DNA of 64,000 nucleotides. Origin: Rhodococcus jostii NBRC 16295. Lineage in GTDB: Bacteria > Actinomycetota > Actinomycetes > Mycobacteriales > Mycobacteriaceae. The position numbers and the translations under genes were made by a program. The DNA lies in the NCBI RefSeq assembly GCF_001894825.1, contig NZ_BCWY01000056.1:1-64000 (forward strand), given 5' to 3'. A model generated the notes under the pieces. The model saw only the letters and a program-made list of their open reading frames with translations, did not search any database and was not told the DNA's origin. This document shows positions 55,349 to 64,000 of this stretch, in pieces; positions within the stretch are counted from its first letter, which is position 1, and each line of letters opens with the position of its first letter.

Positions 55349-55876
55349 CTACGCGATGGTGACGCTGTTGATCACGACCGGCTCGAGCGGACGGTCCGCG
55401 CGATCCGTGGCGGTGGTCGAGATGGCGTCGACAACCTTCTTCGACTCCTCGTCGACGACCTCACCGAAGATGGTGTGGCGACGGTTGAGGTGCGGCGTCG
55501 GGCCGGTGGTGATGAAGAACTGCGAACCGTTGGTGCCCGGGCCGGCGTTCGCCATGGCCAGGATGTAGGAGCGGTCGAACTGCAGTTCCGGGTGGAATTC
55601 GTCGCCGAACTTGTAGCCCGGGCCGCCGGCGCCGGTGCCCGTGGGGTCGCCGCCCTGGATCATGAATCCGTCGATGACGCGGTGGAAGACGGCGCCGTCG
55701 TAGAACGGTCCGGAGTCGGTGCCACCGGCGTTGGCGGTGCTGTAGTCCTTCGAACCGTCGGCCAGGCCGACGAAGTTCTCGACGGTCTTGGGCGCGTGGT
55801 TGCCGAACAGCGCGATCTTGATGTCGCCGCGGTTGGTGTGCAGCGTTGCGGTTGCGGTCTGATGAGGTGAAGTCAC
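55349..55876 (-). CDS. ppiA: Cyclophilin-type peptidyl-prolyl isomerase PpiA
   Basis: 175 aa, one cyclophilin domain: [39 protein letters not shown] (catalytic Arg and Phe), [24 protein letters not shown]. No signal peptide, so it is cytoplasmic. It speeds proline isomerisation in folding. The start GTG 55876 is chosen because the cyclophilin domain begins right after; an open stretch upstream is not conserved. It precedes the rhomboid gene by 13 nt. Confidence 0.95.
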   Translation of the reverse strand: MTSPHQTATATLHTNRGDIKIALFGNHAPKTVENFVGLADGSKDYSTANAGGTDSGPFYDGAVFHRVIDGFMIQGGDPTGTGAGGPGYKFGDEFHPELQFDRSYILAMANAGPGTNGSQFFITTGPTPHLNRRHTIFGEVVDEESKKVVDAISTTATDRADRPLEPVVINSVTIA

Positions 55877-55976
55877 ACCACCATGTTGCCATTGTGCGGT
55901 TCCGCGTGGTTCCGCCGCCGTGACTCGAGTACTTCGGATCGGTTCGTGCTCCCGGTTCTTGTGACAAAGTGGGGAC

Positions 55977-56516
55977 ATGACACGAGCGACGGAGTCCCTC
56001 ACGCATCTGCTTCCGATCGACCGCGCCGAGACCCTGCAGGAGCAGGTCTCCGAAAGCGTCGAGACCGCTCTGGCCCACGTCGAGGAGTCCGCCACGCGGG
56101 TGAAGGAATCCGAAGCGGTCGATCAGGCCCTGCGCTACGCACGCGCGGCGGCCCTGGCCGCGGCCCGCGGCACCGGGAAGGCCAGTCTGTTCCTCGGCCG
56201 TCAGGGCGCGTCCCTCGCCAAAAAGGGTTACGCGCGCGCACGCACCGCCCCCGTGAAGAAGGTCGCCCAGGATGTCGTCCGCCCGCTGACCTCGGCGGTC
56301 ACACCGGTCGAGGAGAAGAAGTCGCGCAAGGGCCGCCGCATCGCGATCGTCGTCCTCCTCGGTGCCGCCGTCGCCGGCGGTGCGGTGTTCTTCAAGAGCC
56401 GCCGCCGTGAGCAGCCGCGCGTCGCGTCCGCTCCCCCGACCCTCCGCGACGTCGAGAGCCCCAACTCGCAGGAGCCCACGCCACCCACGGCGACGAAGCC
56501 CCTCGCGTCCAGCTGA
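55977..56516 (+). CDS. cwsA: CwsA-like cell-wall synthesis protein
   Basis: 179 aa. Amphipathic N-terminal part ([25 protein letters not shown]), a basic middle ([19 protein letters not shown]) and a C-terminal transmembrane helix ([18 protein letters not shown]) with a short tail. This layout and its place between the tRNA/gyrA block and ppiA match CwsA (Rv0008c), which interacts with CrgA and Wag31. It is a little longer than the mycobacterial protein. ATG 55977. Confidence 0.85.
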   Translation: MTRATESLTHLLPIDRAETLQEQVSESVETALAHVEESATRVKESEAVDQALRYARAAALAAARGTGKASLFLGRQGASLAKKGYARARTAPVKKVAQDVVRPLTSAVTPVEEKKSRKGRRIAIVVLLGAAVAGGAVFFKSRRREQPRVASAPPTLRDVESPNSQEPTPPTATKPLASS

Positions 56517-56685
56517 CTTCTCACTCCCCGGCCGGCACGGCGCGCGCACGCTCGATATCGTGCGGCGTCCAGCCGGGGCTGCAGGATCGCCGTCCTGCTG
56601 TCCTGTCTTCGTTTCACGGGTTGTACCAGGGGTATCCCGCAGTCAGATGCGCACCCCGCGCGAGGATCCGTTCCGAGGAGCAGAC

Positions 56686-57150
56686 ATGACCGCCCGACGT
56701 ATCGTCCATCGCATCGCCGTCGTCGCACTTCCGCTCACCGCCACCGCCGCCGTGCTGACCGCAGCACCCGCCGGCGCCGACCCACCCCACCCGTTCGGCG
56801 GTCCGGCCCTCACCATCGGATGTCCGAACCAGGGCAGCCTGATGTCGTTGACGGCGCTCACCGGACAGTCCGGCCCGGAGGCGTCACCGCCGATCGCCGA
56901 CGGCGACATCCGCTTCGAGTCGCACCCCGCCGCGCCACCGATCCCGGCGGCCGCGCAGGTCACGGTGGCCTGGGTCAACACCGACAGTGGGCGTTCCGGC
57001 ATCGTCAACCTCGGCGGTGTGTACCCCTACCTGTCCGCGACCGTGAACACCGGCGTCGGGAACGTGGTGGCGACGGCGTTCGGTTCGATCAATTTCGGCA
57101 GCAGCCCGATCTGCCAGGCGAACCCGGCGATCGGAACGTTCATCGCGTGA
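56686..57150 (+). CDS. Secreted protein (hypothetical)
   Basis: 154 aa. Signal peptide (MTARRIVHRIAVVALPLTAT..., cleaved near AGA-DP), then about 120 residues rich in Gly, Ala, Ser and Thr with two Cys (IGCPNQG and PICQANP) that may form one disulfide. The pattern VTVAWVNTDSGRSGIVNLGG suggests a beta-sandwich. Function unknown. ATG 56686 has GAGGAG at 56675-56680. Its 3' end overlaps the convergent regulator by 11 nt. Confidence 0.7.
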   Translation: MTARRIVHRIAVVALPLTATAAVLTAAPAGADPPHPFGGPALTIGCPNQGSLMSLTALTGQSGPEASPPIADGDIRFESHPAAPPIPAAAQVTVAWVNTDSGRSGIVNLGGVYPYLSATVNTGVGNVVATAFGSINFGSSPICQANPAIGTFIA

Positions 57151-58111
57151 GTTCCGCCGCGTTGCAGCCGAACCTGCGCCGATAGTCGGCGGGCGCGACC
57201 CCGACCACCCGGTTGAAGTGGTGCCGCAGAAGGGCACCGGACCCGAATCCGCTTCGTCTCGAGATCGCCTCGAGACCGAGGTCGGTGCCCTCGAGTAACT
57301 GCTGCGCGTAGAGCACCCGCTGCGTGGTCAACCATTTCACCGGGGTGGTTCCCGTCTCGGCCGCGAACTTGCGCGCGAACGTGCGCGTCGACATCGATGC
57401 GCGGGCCGCGAGTTCGTCCACCGTGTGCGGCAGCTCGAGGTTGTCGCTCATCCACGCCATCGTCACGCTCAGGCTGTCCGACGTGCACGCGACCACCGGC
57501 TGCTCGATGAACTGCCGCTGTCCCCCGTCACGCTGCGGCGGAACGACCATCCTGCGGGCGATCGTGTTGGCCACCGTGGACCCGAGTTCGCGGCGCACCA
57601 CGTGCAGGCAGGCGTCGATGCCGGCGGCGGTACCCGCACTGGTCACCAGGGTGCCCTCGTCGACGAACAGGACGTCGGGATCGACCGTCGCCGTCGGGTA
57701 CCGCGCGGCCAGTTCCTCGACGTACTCCCAGTGCGTGGTGCACTTGCGGCCGTCGAGCAGTCCCGCCTCGCCGAGCAGGAACACCCCTGAGCACAGACTG
57801 AGGACGATGGCGCCTGCCTTCGCGGCACCGCGCACGGCGTCGAGTGCCTCCGGCGGGAAGCCGGACGTCGCGCCCGGCGGCGGGACCACGACGAGATCGG
57901 CGTCGCGCAGGGCGTCCAGCCCGTGGTCGGCGGACAGGGTCAGCCCCGGGGTGATCGACGCGAGCGGTTCGCCGGGGCGGATCCCGCAGATCCGGAAGTC
58001 GAACGGTGGAACGCCGTGTTCGGTGCGGTCGATGCCGAACACCTCGCAGACCACGCCGAACTCGAACATCGAGACGCGGTCGAGGACGAGGGTCGCGACC
58101 TTGGAGATCAT
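57140..58111 (-). CDS. GlxA-type AraC regulator with DJ-1/PfpI domain
   Basis: 323 aa. N-terminal DJ-1/PfpI-like domain (VATLVLDRVSMFEFGVVCEVFGIDR; LVVVPPPGATSG; IVLSLCSGVFLLGEAGLLDG with the elbow Cys) and C-terminal AraC double helix-turn-helix (VDELAARASMSTRTFARKFAAETG; LEAISRRSGFGSGALLRHHF). Such regulators control carnitine, amino-acid or stress genes; target unknown. ATG 58111 follows TAGACT by 6 nt (leaderless). Confidence 0.92.
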   Translation of the reverse strand: MISKVATLVLDRVSMFEFGVVCEVFGIDRTEHGVPPFDFRICGIRPGEPLASITPGLTLSADHGLDALRDADLVVVPPPGATSGFPPEALDAVRGAAKAGAIVLSLCSGVFLLGEAGLLDGRKCTTHWEYVEELAARYPTATVDPDVLFVDEGTLVTSAGTAAGIDACLHVVRRELGSTVANTIARRMVVPPQRDGGQRQFIEQPVVACTSDSLSVTMAWMSDNLELPHTVDELAARASMSTRTFARKFAAETGTTPVKWLTTQRVLYAQQLLEGTDLGLEAISRRSGFGSGALLRHHFNRVVGVAPADYRRRFGCNAAELTR

Positions 58112-58117
58112 GCCCCC

Positions 58118-58123
58118 AGTCTA
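58118..58123 (-). promoter_or_regulatory. -10 element of a leaderless promoter
   Basis: TAGACT on the minus strand ends 6 nt before ATG 58111; no Shine-Dalgarno. Confidence 0.5.
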
Positions 58124-58161
58124 GGTGGCGATATCTTGTCGGACCATGTCGAAACGGCCAG

Positions 58162-58752
58162 TCATGCCCCGACCTCGCCGCAGATCGACACGAGCGCATG
58201 CGCCAGCGTGGCCTGATGCAACGGGTCGAGGCGCTGCTCGGCCGCCACCGCCACCGCGGCGTCGACGAGCGCGGGCACGCACTCCGGACCGGCGAGCACC
58301 GCTTCCTGCTCACGCAGCTGCACCAGAATGTCCGTGTTCTGCCGGTCGATCACCGGGCGGATCTGCGTCAGGTCGGGCCGGACCGTCGGCGCCGACCCGG
58401 GCGCGACCGTCCACCAGGCGAAGAGCGCGCGCTGCACGTCCTTGTTGGCCTCGATCTGGTCGCGGAAGATCTGCTGCACCCGCGCGGTGCTCAGCCCCTC
58501 CTCGGCCGCCTGCGCCGACACCGCGCCCAGCACCTGCGCCTCACGTGCCGGATCGTCGATCGGCGACAGTGTGCCCCATTTTGCCGACGCGACCGCGTCG
58601 GCCGTGGCGAGGCGCAGAGAGACCGCCTCGACTATCGGTTGCAGCGGGCGGGTCTGCGCGCTCACGGGCGCGGCCACACCTACCGTCACCATTCCCAGCA
58701 TCACCGCGACGACGGCCGCTCGGCGGACGGGTGCGGGCCGGACCGTGGTCAT
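58162..58752 (-). CDS. Secreted chorismate mutase (AroQ-gamma type)
   Basis: 196 aa. Signal peptide (residues 1-32, cleavage near VSA-QT), then an all-helical AroQ fold: LQPIVEAVSLRLATADAVASAKW, EAQVLGAVSAQAAEEGLS, VQQIFRDQIEANKDVQ with active-site Arg/Lys positions, as in Mycobacterium tuberculosis Rv1885c. It would convert chorismate to prephenate outside the cytoplasm; the purpose is unclear even in relatives. ATG 58752 follows TACACT by 6 nt. Confidence 0.88.
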   Translation of the reverse strand: MTTVRPAPVRRAAVVAVMLGMVTVGVAAPVSAQTRPLQPIVEAVSLRLATADAVASAKWGTLSPIDDPAREAQVLGAVSAQAAEEGLSTARVQQIFRDQIEANKDVQRALFAWWTVAPGSAPTVRPDLTQIRPVIDRQNTDILVQLREQEAVLAGPECVPALVDAAVAVAAEQRLDPLHQATLAHALVSICGEVGA

Positions 58753-58758
58753 GGTGCG

Positions 58759-58764
58759 AGTGTA
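58759..58764 (-). promoter_or_regulatory. -10 element of a leaderless promoter
   Basis: TACACT on the minus strand ends 6 nt before ATG 58752; it lies inside the 3' end of the upstream gene's intergenic space, 8 nt from its stop. Confidence 0.5.
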
Positions 58765-58771
58765 GGGCCGG

Positions 58772-59605
58772 TCAGTCGTCCAGCCCGGCGACTCCGCGTT
58801 TCCAGTATCCGGTGAACAGCGAATCCATCCGGTCGCGGCTCCACGCGCGCAGCGGCTTGATGTCACTCGCCTCACCGGCCGCGAACAGGAACGTGCGGCC
58901 CTCGCGCAGTGCGAGCGATTGCACCGTCGACGCCAGGGAGGACTCGCTGCCGTCGCGAACGAGCCACGTCACCTTCACATTGTCGCGTTCGGCCAGCGGG
59001 TAGCCGTGTTCGACGGCGTCGTCGGTCTCGACCACGACGTGCGCCGAGACGTCGGCCGGGGATTCGTCGAGCCAGCGTGCGACCGCCGGCAGCGCGGTGG
59101 AATCGACCGCGAAGACGTAGTGGTCGAAGTTGTGCGCGAACGCCTTCGCGCCGGGCGGTCCGGCGATGGTCACGTCTTCGCCGATCGCGACCGTCGTCGC
59201 CCAGGACGACGCGAGCCCGCCTTCGTGCAGCACGAAGTCCAGGTCGAGTTCACGGGCGTCCGCGTCGTAGCGCCGGATGGTGTACTTCCGCGTGGTCGGG
59301 AGCGGTCGCGGCCAGTCGAGCATCATCTCGTCGTTCACCACCGGGACGCGCCGGGTGCCGTCCGGGTCGGGGAACACGATCTTGACGTGATCGTCGGCCT
59401 GATAGGTGTGGAAGCCGTCGAGGCCCGCGCCGCCGATCGTCAGACGCAGCATGCGGGGTGTGACGTACTCGCGTGCACGGACCGTTACCGTGCGGACGCC
59501 GATCGGGTAGCCGATTCGTGCGAGTCCCTTCCCCATCCGGTGGTGGGATGCGACACGGCTGCGCGGGTCGACGCGGTCACGGGCTCCGGGATCGAGTGCG
59601 GTCAT
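58772..59605 (-). CDS. Siderophore-interacting flavoprotein (SIP family)
   Basis: 277 aa. N-terminal FAD-binding barrel (TPRMLRLTIGG; TRKYTIRRYD flavin-binding RxYT motif) and C-terminal SIP domain (FLFAAGEASDIKPLRAW). Such NAD(P)H/FAD enzymes reduce ferric siderophores to release iron, as ViuB or FscN. ATG 59605 follows TACCCT by 6 nt (leaderless); a palindrome at 59608-59625 overlaps this promoter and may be an operator. Confidence 0.92.
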   Translation of the reverse strand: MTALDPGARDRVDPRSRVASHHRMGKGLARIGYPIGVRTVTVRAREYVTPRMLRLTIGGAGLDGFHTYQADDHVKIVFPDPDGTRRVPVVNDEMMLDWPRPLPTTRKYTIRRYDADARELDLDFVLHEGGLASSWATTVAIGEDVTIAGPPGAKAFAHNFDHYVFAVDSTALPAVARWLDESPADVSAHVVVETDDAVEHGYPLAERDNVKVTWLVRDGSESSLASTVQSLALREGRTFLFAAGEASDIKPLRAWSRDRMDSLFTGYWKRGVAGLDD

Positions 59606-59607
59606 GA

Positions 59608-59625
59608 AGTGAGGGTATCCTCACT
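59608..59625. promoter_or_regulatory. Palindrome over the SIP-gene promoter
   Basis: AGTGAGG-GTAT-CCTCACT, a perfect 7-4-7 palindrome that contains the minus-strand hexamer TACCCT (59612-59617) 6 nt before the start. A repressor bound here would block transcription. It does not match the usual IdeR/DtxR iron box. Confidence 0.55.
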
Positions 59626-59645
59626 CGATTGTGGTCCGCACAGCA

Positions 59646-59679
59646 GTGTGCCCCGAATTCATCAGAATCCGGGGCACAC
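59646..59679. terminator. Terminator between tRNA-Ala and the SIP gene
   Basis: A 15-bp stem with one mismatch (59646-59660 with 59665-59679) and ATCA loop just downstream of tRNA-Ala. Likely ends the gyrA-tRNA transcript. Confidence 0.7.
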
Positions 59680-59698
59680 CGCCTTGTATTCGTACTTG

Positions 59699-59771
59699 TG
59701 GAGCCTAGGAGATTCGAACTCCTGACATCTGCCTTGCAAAGGCAGCGCTCTACCAACTGAGCTAAGGCCCC
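59699..59771 (-). tRNA. tRNA-Ala (TGC)
   Basis: A 73-nt cloverleaf on the minus strand with acceptor GGGGCCT/AGGCTCC, anticodon loop TTTGCAA (TGC) and T-arm GAGTTCGAATCTC. CCA is not encoded. Confidence 0.97.
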
Positions 59772-59863
59772 GTTACCTCGTGCCACACCTCGTTGCCACG
59801 CAGCAACTTGGTCAGTCCGACTGCCACCAGCACTCCGGCTCCTACAAACAGGAGGACCTTCAT
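59762..59863 (-). CDS. DLW-39-like small membrane protein
   Basis: 33 aa (MKVLLFVGAG... ending NEVWHEVTGP). One hydrophobic N-terminal helix and a short acidic tail with Trp resemble the DLW-39 family of tiny actinobacterial proteins encoded between tRNA-Ile and tRNA-Ala. AAAGG lies 8-10 nt before ATG 59863. The last three codons and the TAG stop read into the 5' end of tRNA-Ala (10 nt overlap). The function is unknown. Synteny and the ribosome-binding site support it despite its size. Confidence 0.7.
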   Translation of the reverse strand: MKVLLFVGAGVLVAVGLTKLLRGNEVWHEVTGP

Positions 59864-59890
59864 GCGAATGACCTTTCACCGGCACAGGAG

Positions 59891-59964
59891 TGGGCCTAGG
59901 AGGACTTGAACCTCCGACCTCTTCGTTATCAGCGAAGCGCTCTAACCGCCTGAGCTATAGGCCC
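59891..59964 (-). tRNA. tRNA-Ile (GAT)
   Basis: A 74-nt cloverleaf on the minus strand with acceptor GGGCCTA/TAGGCCC, anticodon loop CTGATAA (GAT) and T-arm GAGGTTCAAGTCCTC. CCA is not encoded. Confidence 0.97.
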
Positions 59965-60095
59965 CTGAAGTCTGGAAACTCGCCTTACACAGTTCCCTGA
60001 ACCGAGTCGGAAGATTACCCCACCGGACCGGCAAGTACCAAAACCGGTCCGGCGAGACACTCTTTTCCCAGCTCAGCCGTCGTGCTTTTCTGCGC

Positions 60096-61451
60096 TCAGT
60101 CCCGGTCCGCGAGCGTCACTTCGACGCCGCCGACGAGGTCGGAACACAGGTTGTAGATGAACGCGCCGATGGTCGCGAGCGCGGTGAACAACACCATGTT
60201 CGCGAGACCGATGACGGCGGCGTAGCCGAAGACCTGCCCGGCCGTCACGAGGCCGTCAGAGCTCGACTCCGCGACGATATCGGTGAACGCGTTGTTCAGC
60301 CGGTCCCACACGCCCATCCCGTCCAGGACGACGTACAGCAGGCCGACGGCCACCATCCACACGAAGAACAGCGACACCGAGATGACGGACGAGATCTTCA
60401 GCGTCGACCACGGATCGATCTTGCGGACCTGCACGGTCGCGCGCAGAGCCTCGCCCTCCTCGACCCTCTGTGGGGCCACGGCGACCTTCGGCTGCTGACC
60501 GGTCGCCGCCGCACCGGGCAACGGGTGCTTGGCCTCGGAGAGGTCCGGCATGTCCTTGGGGAGCACGTCCCGGCTGATGTGCCGGGTGGGCCCGTCGATC
60601 GCGGACGCCTTCACCTTGGCCGCCTCCCGCTGCGACACGGCACCGGCCGCAGCGGCGCCGGACACCGCACCGACCGCGGCCGTGGCGGCCGTAGAGGACG
60701 TCCGGGCCTGCGACTCCTGCTTGGGGCCGGGCTGCCCCTTCGCCGGCGGGTTCGGTGCGGGCGACTTCTGCGTGGGCATCGACTGGGTGGGTGCACCCGG
60801 GTTCTGCGCGCCCTGCGGCCGCTGACCCTGGGTGCCCTGAGCCGGTGTCTTCTGCGTCGGCGCGGTCTGCGGCTTCTGGACGTCCTGACCGCCGGCAGCC
60901 TGCGCTGCGGCAGCACCGGCGGCACCCGCCGCAGCGGCTGTGCCCGCGCCGGACACCGGGTTCTGACCTTCCGGTCGCCCGGACTGCTTGGCCCCGCCCT
61001 GTACGGGCCGCTTCAGGTTGGTCTGCGGCTCACGCTGCATTCCCCGCTGCCACGGCGGAGCCTGGTTTCCGCGAACGGACTGCGCGCCGTCGGCGGGAGC
61101 GCCACCCGCGGGAGCCCGGTTACCGGGAGCCTGCTGCGGGGGCGGCACCGGCCGACCCTGCGGGGTCTGCGTGCGCGGACCCTGATGCTGGGGCGTCGAC
61201 GGAGACCGGGCCGGGTCGGCCGGCGCCTGCCGATCCGGTCTCGCGTCGGGAGCACTGCCCGGCCGGGCAGCCGGCCCTGCCTGAGCGGGACCACGACCGG
61301 CGGACGCCTGAGGCCCCTGCGGCGCGGAACCCTGCTGCGGGTTCGGTCGCGCAGACCCGTTCTCGGGGGTGCGGGAGGCCTGCTTGTCGGGCGTCGAACC
61401 GGCGGAACCCGGATTCGGCCGGTCACTGCCTGGCTGGTTGGGAGTGCTCAC
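60096..61451 (-). CDS. DUF3566 membrane protein with long disordered N-terminus (Rv0007-like)
   Basis: 451 aa. Residues about 1-300 are low-complexity, rich in Pro, Gln, Gly, Ala and Ser. The C-terminal about 120 residues form a DUF3566 domain: [27 protein letters not shown], then [12 protein letters not shown] and [26 protein letters not shown], with two transmembrane helices. It follows gyrA in mycobacteria too, where its role is unknown but it is thought envelope-linked. GTG 61451 shares 1 nt with the gyrA stop (TAGTG) and has AAGGAG inside gyrA, so it is coupled to gyrA. Confidence 0.88.
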   Translation of the reverse strand: MSTPNQPGSDRPNPGSAGSTPDKQASRTPENGSARPNPQQGSAPQGPQASAGRGPAQAGPAARPGSAPDARPDRQAPADPARSPSTPQHQGPRTQTPQGRPVPPPQQAPGNRAPAGGAPADGAQSVRGNQAPPWQRGMQREPQTNLKRPVQGGAKQSGRPEGQNPVSGAGTAAAAGAAGAAAAQAAGGQDVQKPQTAPTQKTPAQGTQGQRPQGAQNPGAPTQSMPTQKSPAPNPPAKGQPGPKQESQARTSSTAATAAVGAVSGAAAAGAVSQREAAKVKASAIDGPTRHISRDVLPKDMPDLSEAKHPLPGAAATGQQPKVAVAPQRVEEGEALRATVQVRKIDPWSTLKISSVISVSLFFVWMVAVGLLYVVLDGMGVWDRLNNAFTDIVAESSSDGLVTAGQVFGYAAVIGLANMVLFTALATIGAFIYNLCSDLVGGVEVTLADRD

Positions 61452-63973
61452 TAGGACTCCTTAGCTCCTTTGCCGCTGCTCTCGGCGTTGTCGTCGGTCT
61501 CGTCCGGTTCGTCGGCGTTGCGTGCGATCGCGAGCAGGTTGTCGCCTTCCCCGAGGTTCATCAAACGAACTCCCTTGGTCTGACGACCGGCCTTGCGGAC
61601 CTGCTTGGCAGCGGTGCGGATGACGCCGCCGCCCGACGTGATCGCGTAGAGCTCGTCGTCGTCGTTCACGATGAGCGCTCCGACCAGGGTGCCACGTTTC
61701 TTGTCGTATTGAATCGTGAGCACACCCTTTCCGCCGCGTCCCTGAACCGGGTAGTCCTCCATGCCGGTGCGCTTCGAGTAGCCACCCGAGGTCGCCACCA
61801 GCAGGTAGGTCCCTTCGCGCACCACGTTCAGCGACAGCAGTTCGTCGTCGCCGTTGAATCGCATGCCCTGGACGCCGGACGTGGCGCGGCCCATCGGACG
61901 CAGCGCCTCGTCGGTGGCGGAGAAGCGGATCGACTGTCCCTGCGCGGAGACGAGCAGCAGGTCGTCGTCGGAGGAGCAGAGCACCGCGCCCACCAGTTCG
62001 TCCTCGCCGCGCAGGTTGATCGCGACGATGCCGCCGCTGCGGTTCGAGTCGAAGTCGGTGAGCTTCGACTTCTTCACCAGGCCGTTGCGGGTGGCGAGCA
62101 CCAGGTAGGGCGCGTCCTCGTATGTCTTGATCTGGATGACGCCCTGGATGCGCTCGTCGGGCTGGAACGCGAGCAGGTTGGCCACGTGCTGTCCGCGGGC
62201 CGTGCGGCTCGCCTCCGGCAGCTCGTACGCCTTGGCCCGGTACACCCGGCCCTTCGTCGTGAAGAACAGCAGCCAGTCGTGCGTGGAGCTGACGAAGAAG
62301 TGCGACACGATGTCGTCCTGCTTCAGCCCGGCGCCCTGCACACCCTTGCCGCCGCGCTTCTGCGAGCGGTACAGGTCGGTCTTGGTGCGCTTCGCGTAGC
62401 CCGTCTCGGTGATCGTGACGACGACGTCCTCGCGGGCGATCAGATCCTCGTCGGCCACGTCGCCGTCGGCCGCGATGATGCGGGTGCGGCGGTCGTCGCC
62501 GTGCTTGTCGACGATCTCCTTCAGCTCGTCGCGGACGATCTGACGCTGACGCTCCGGCTTCTCGAGGATGTCCTTGAGGTCGGCGATCTCGCGCTCGATC
62601 TCGGCGAGTTCGTCGATGATCTTCTGACGCTCGAGGGCGGCGAGGCGACGCAGCTGCATCGCCAGGATCGCGTCGGCCTGGATCTCGTCGACCGTGAGGA
62701 GTTCGATCAGGCCGGCGCGGGCGATGTCGACGGTCTGCGATGCCCGGATCAGGGCGATGACCTCGTCGAGGGCGTCGAGGGCCTTGACCAGTCCGCGCAG
62801 GATGTGAGCGCGTTCCTCGGCCTTGCGGAGCAGGTACTCGGTGCGCCTGCGGATGACCTCGACCTGGTGGGCGACGTACAGCCGGATCATCTGGTCGAGA
62901 CGCAGGGTGCGCGGCACGCCGTCGACGATGGACAGCATGTTGCAGCCGAAGCTGGTCTGCAGCTGCGTGTGCTTGTACAGGTTGTTGAGCACGACCTTCG
63001 CGACCGCGTCACGCTTGACGGTGACGACGATCCGCATACCCGCACGGTCGGAGGACTCGTCGTGGATGTCGGAAATGCCGGCGATCTTCGCGTCGCGCAC
63101 CTGCTCGGCGATCGACGTGATCAGGTTGTCGGGGTTCACCTGGTACGGCAGTTCGGTGATGACGATCGTGGTGCGCCCCTTGGCGTCCTCCTCGATCTCG
63201 ACGACACCGCGCATGCGGACCGAACCGCGACCGGTGGTGTAGGCGTCGTGGATGCCCTGGCCGCCGACGATCAGGCCGTGCGTCGGGAAGTCGGGTCCCT
63301 TCACGCGTTCCATGACCGCCGCGAGAGTGGACTCCTCGTCGGCCTCCCAGTTGTCGAGGGCCCAGTAGATGGCCTCGGCGACCTCACCCAGGTTGTGCGG
63401 CGGGATGTTGGTGGCCATACCGACGGCGATGCCGCCGGAACCATTGATCAACAGGTTGGGGATACGGCTGGGGAGAACTGACGGTTCCTGTGTACGACCG
63501 TCGTAGTTCGGGGTGAAATCGACCGTCTCGTGGTCGATCTCCCGCAGCATCTCCATGGCCAGCGGAGTGAGCCGGCACTCGGTGTAACGCATGGCGGCGG
63601 CGCCGTCGTTGCCGCGGGAACCGAAGTTGCCCTGGCCGTCGACGAGCGGGTACCGCAGCGACCACGGCTGGGCCATGCGGACGAGGGTGTCGTAGATCGA
63701 GGAGTCACCGTGGGGGTGGTAGTTACCCATCGTCTCGGCGACCGGTCGCGCAGACTTCACATAACCGCGATCAGGCCGGTACCCGTTGTCGTACATCGCG
63801 TACAGAACGCGGCGGTGCACCGGCTTCAGGCCGTCCCGCACGTCGGGCAGCGCACGACCCACGATCACGCTCATCGCGTAATCGATGTAGCTGCTCTGCA
63901 TCTCCTGCTGAATGTCGACGGGCTCGATGCGGTCGTGCCCCGGTCCCTCCGGCGGCAACGTTGTGTCAGTCAT
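61451..63973 (-). CDS. gyrA: DNA gyrase subunit A
   Basis: 840 aa, full length. Breakage-reunion domain with catalytic Tyr130 in [12 protein letters not shown]-gate helix [16 protein letters not shown], and the C-terminal beta-pinwheel with the GyrA-box QRGGKGV-type sequence ([13 protein letters not shown]). In the quinolone-resistance region residue 91 is Ser and residue 95 Asp, the unmutated state seen in most bacteria; Mycobacterium tuberculosis has Ala at the first site. ATG 63973 has AAGGAG close upstream. gyrB should lie just beyond the window. Confidence 0.98.
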   Translation of the reverse strand: MTDTTLPPEGPGHDRIEPVDIQQEMQSSYIDYAMSVIVGRALPDVRDGLKPVHRRVLYAMYDNGYRPDRGYVKSARPVAETMGNYHPHGDSSIYDTLVRMAQPWSLRYPLVDGQGNFGSRGNDGAAAMRYTECRLTPLAMEMLREIDHETVDFTPNYDGRTQEPSVLPSRIPNLLINGSGGIAVGMATNIPPHNLGEVAEAIYWALDNWEADEESTLAAVMERVKGPDFPTHGLIVGGQGIHDAYTTGRGSVRMRGVVEIEEDAKGRTTIVITELPYQVNPDNLITSIAEQVRDAKIAGISDIHDESSDRAGMRIVVTVKRDAVAKVVLNNLYKHTQLQTSFGCNMLSIVDGVPRTLRLDQMIRLYVAHQVEVIRRRTEYLLRKAEERAHILRGLVKALDALDEVIALIRASQTVDIARAGLIELLTVDEIQADAILAMQLRRLAALERQKIIDELAEIEREIADLKDILEKPERQRQIVRDELKEIVDKHGDDRRTRIIAADGDVADEDLIAREDVVVTITETGYAKRTKTDLYRSQKRGGKGVQGAGLKQDDIVSHFFVSSTHDWLLFFTTKGRVYRAKAYELPEASRTARGQHVANLLAFQPDERIQGVIQIKTYEDAPYLVLATRNGLVKKSKLTDFDSNRSGGIVAINLRGEDELVGAVLCSSDDDLLLVSAQGQSIRFSATDEALRPMGRATSGVQGMRFNGDDELLSLNVVREGTYLLVATSGGYSKRTGMEDYPVQGRGGKGVLTIQYDKKRGTLVGALIVNDDDELYAITSGGGVIRTAAKQVRKAGRQTKGVRLMNLGEGDNLLAIARNADEPDETDDNAESSGKGAKES

Positions 63974-64000
63974 GAGCTCCTTCTTCTACTCGGCTTGACG

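Noticed and set aside
59699-59964. tRNA-Ile/tRNA-Ala pair as part of an rRNA operon
   Set aside because: No 16S or 23S sequence is nearby; these are the stand-alone tRNAs downstream of gyrA usual in this group.
60755-63481. A long + strand open frame opposite gyrA and the DUF3566 gene
   Set aside because: Shadow of gyrA; its composition is unlike a real protein and gyrA motifs are unmistakable on the other strand.

Overview
The window is high-GC actinobacterial chromosome. Gene content and order point to Rhodococcus or a close nocardioform relative. The right-hand third is the conserved block found near the replication origin of mycobacteria and rhodococci, inverted relative to the + strand: gyrA, a DUF3566 membrane protein, tRNA-Ile and tRNA-Ala on the minus strand, then cwsA, ppiA, a rhomboid-like gene, a PH-like gene, crgA, a DUF881 gene, a trpG/pabA-type amidotransferase, and the cell-wall/division operon fhaA-fhaB-pstP-rodA-pbpA-pknA-pknB ending at about 52 kb. 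No insertion sequence, prophage, CRISPR array or rRNA gene was seen.

Layout. 0-4.6 kb: a broken IclR regulator, an MpaB/DUF2236 oxygenase, a secreted protein, a TetR regulator, an NAD(P)-binding protein and an RraA-like protein. 4.8-12.5 kb: a catabolic segment with a nitroalkane-oxidase-like flavoprotein, an AraC regulator, an aldehyde dehydrogenase, a GadC-like permease, a small membrane protein and an M20 peptidase. 12.6-18 kb: a tightly overlapped operon headed by lysX (lysyl-tRNA synthetase fused to a lysyl-phosphatidylglycerol synthase). 18-21 kb: tandem paralogues of a membrane-anchored Hsp70/actin-like ATPase with a conserved Pro-rich C-terminal tail. 21-27 kb: small enzymes, short-chain dehydrogenases, a TetR regulator, a thioesterase and a cutinase. 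27-33 kb: gltD and gltB. 33.5-42 kb: a TetR/FAD-monooxygenase divergon with two evident operators, an uncharacterised three-gene locus (secreted protein, membrane protein, ParA-like protein without Walker lysines), small enzymes, an RDD membrane protein coupled to a nonapeptide-repeat protein, a DUF6292-like gene and tRNA-Leu. 42.3-52 kb: the Ser/Thr kinase, phosphatase, FHA, RodA and PBP operon that controls septal and polar peptidoglycan synthesis. 52-64 kb: the origin-proximal block, plus a GlxA-type regulator, a secreted chorismate mutase and a siderophore-interacting flavoprotein.

Three themes recur. Many genes carry a TAnnnT hexamer 6-8 nt before the start codon and no Shine-Dalgarno, the arrangement expected for leaderless mRNAs; 13 are listed. 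Convergent genes often overlap at their 3' ends or end inside long hairpins that contain the stop codons. Same-strand neighbours often share GTGA or ATGA stop/start overlaps, so several operons look translationally coupled.

The strongest candidates for follow-up are the tandem Hsp70-like pair, the 9-residue-repeat/RDD pair, the nitroalkane-oxidase-like enzyme, and the locus at 35.4-37.9 kb. Functions are read from motifs and remembered family features; no database search was run.
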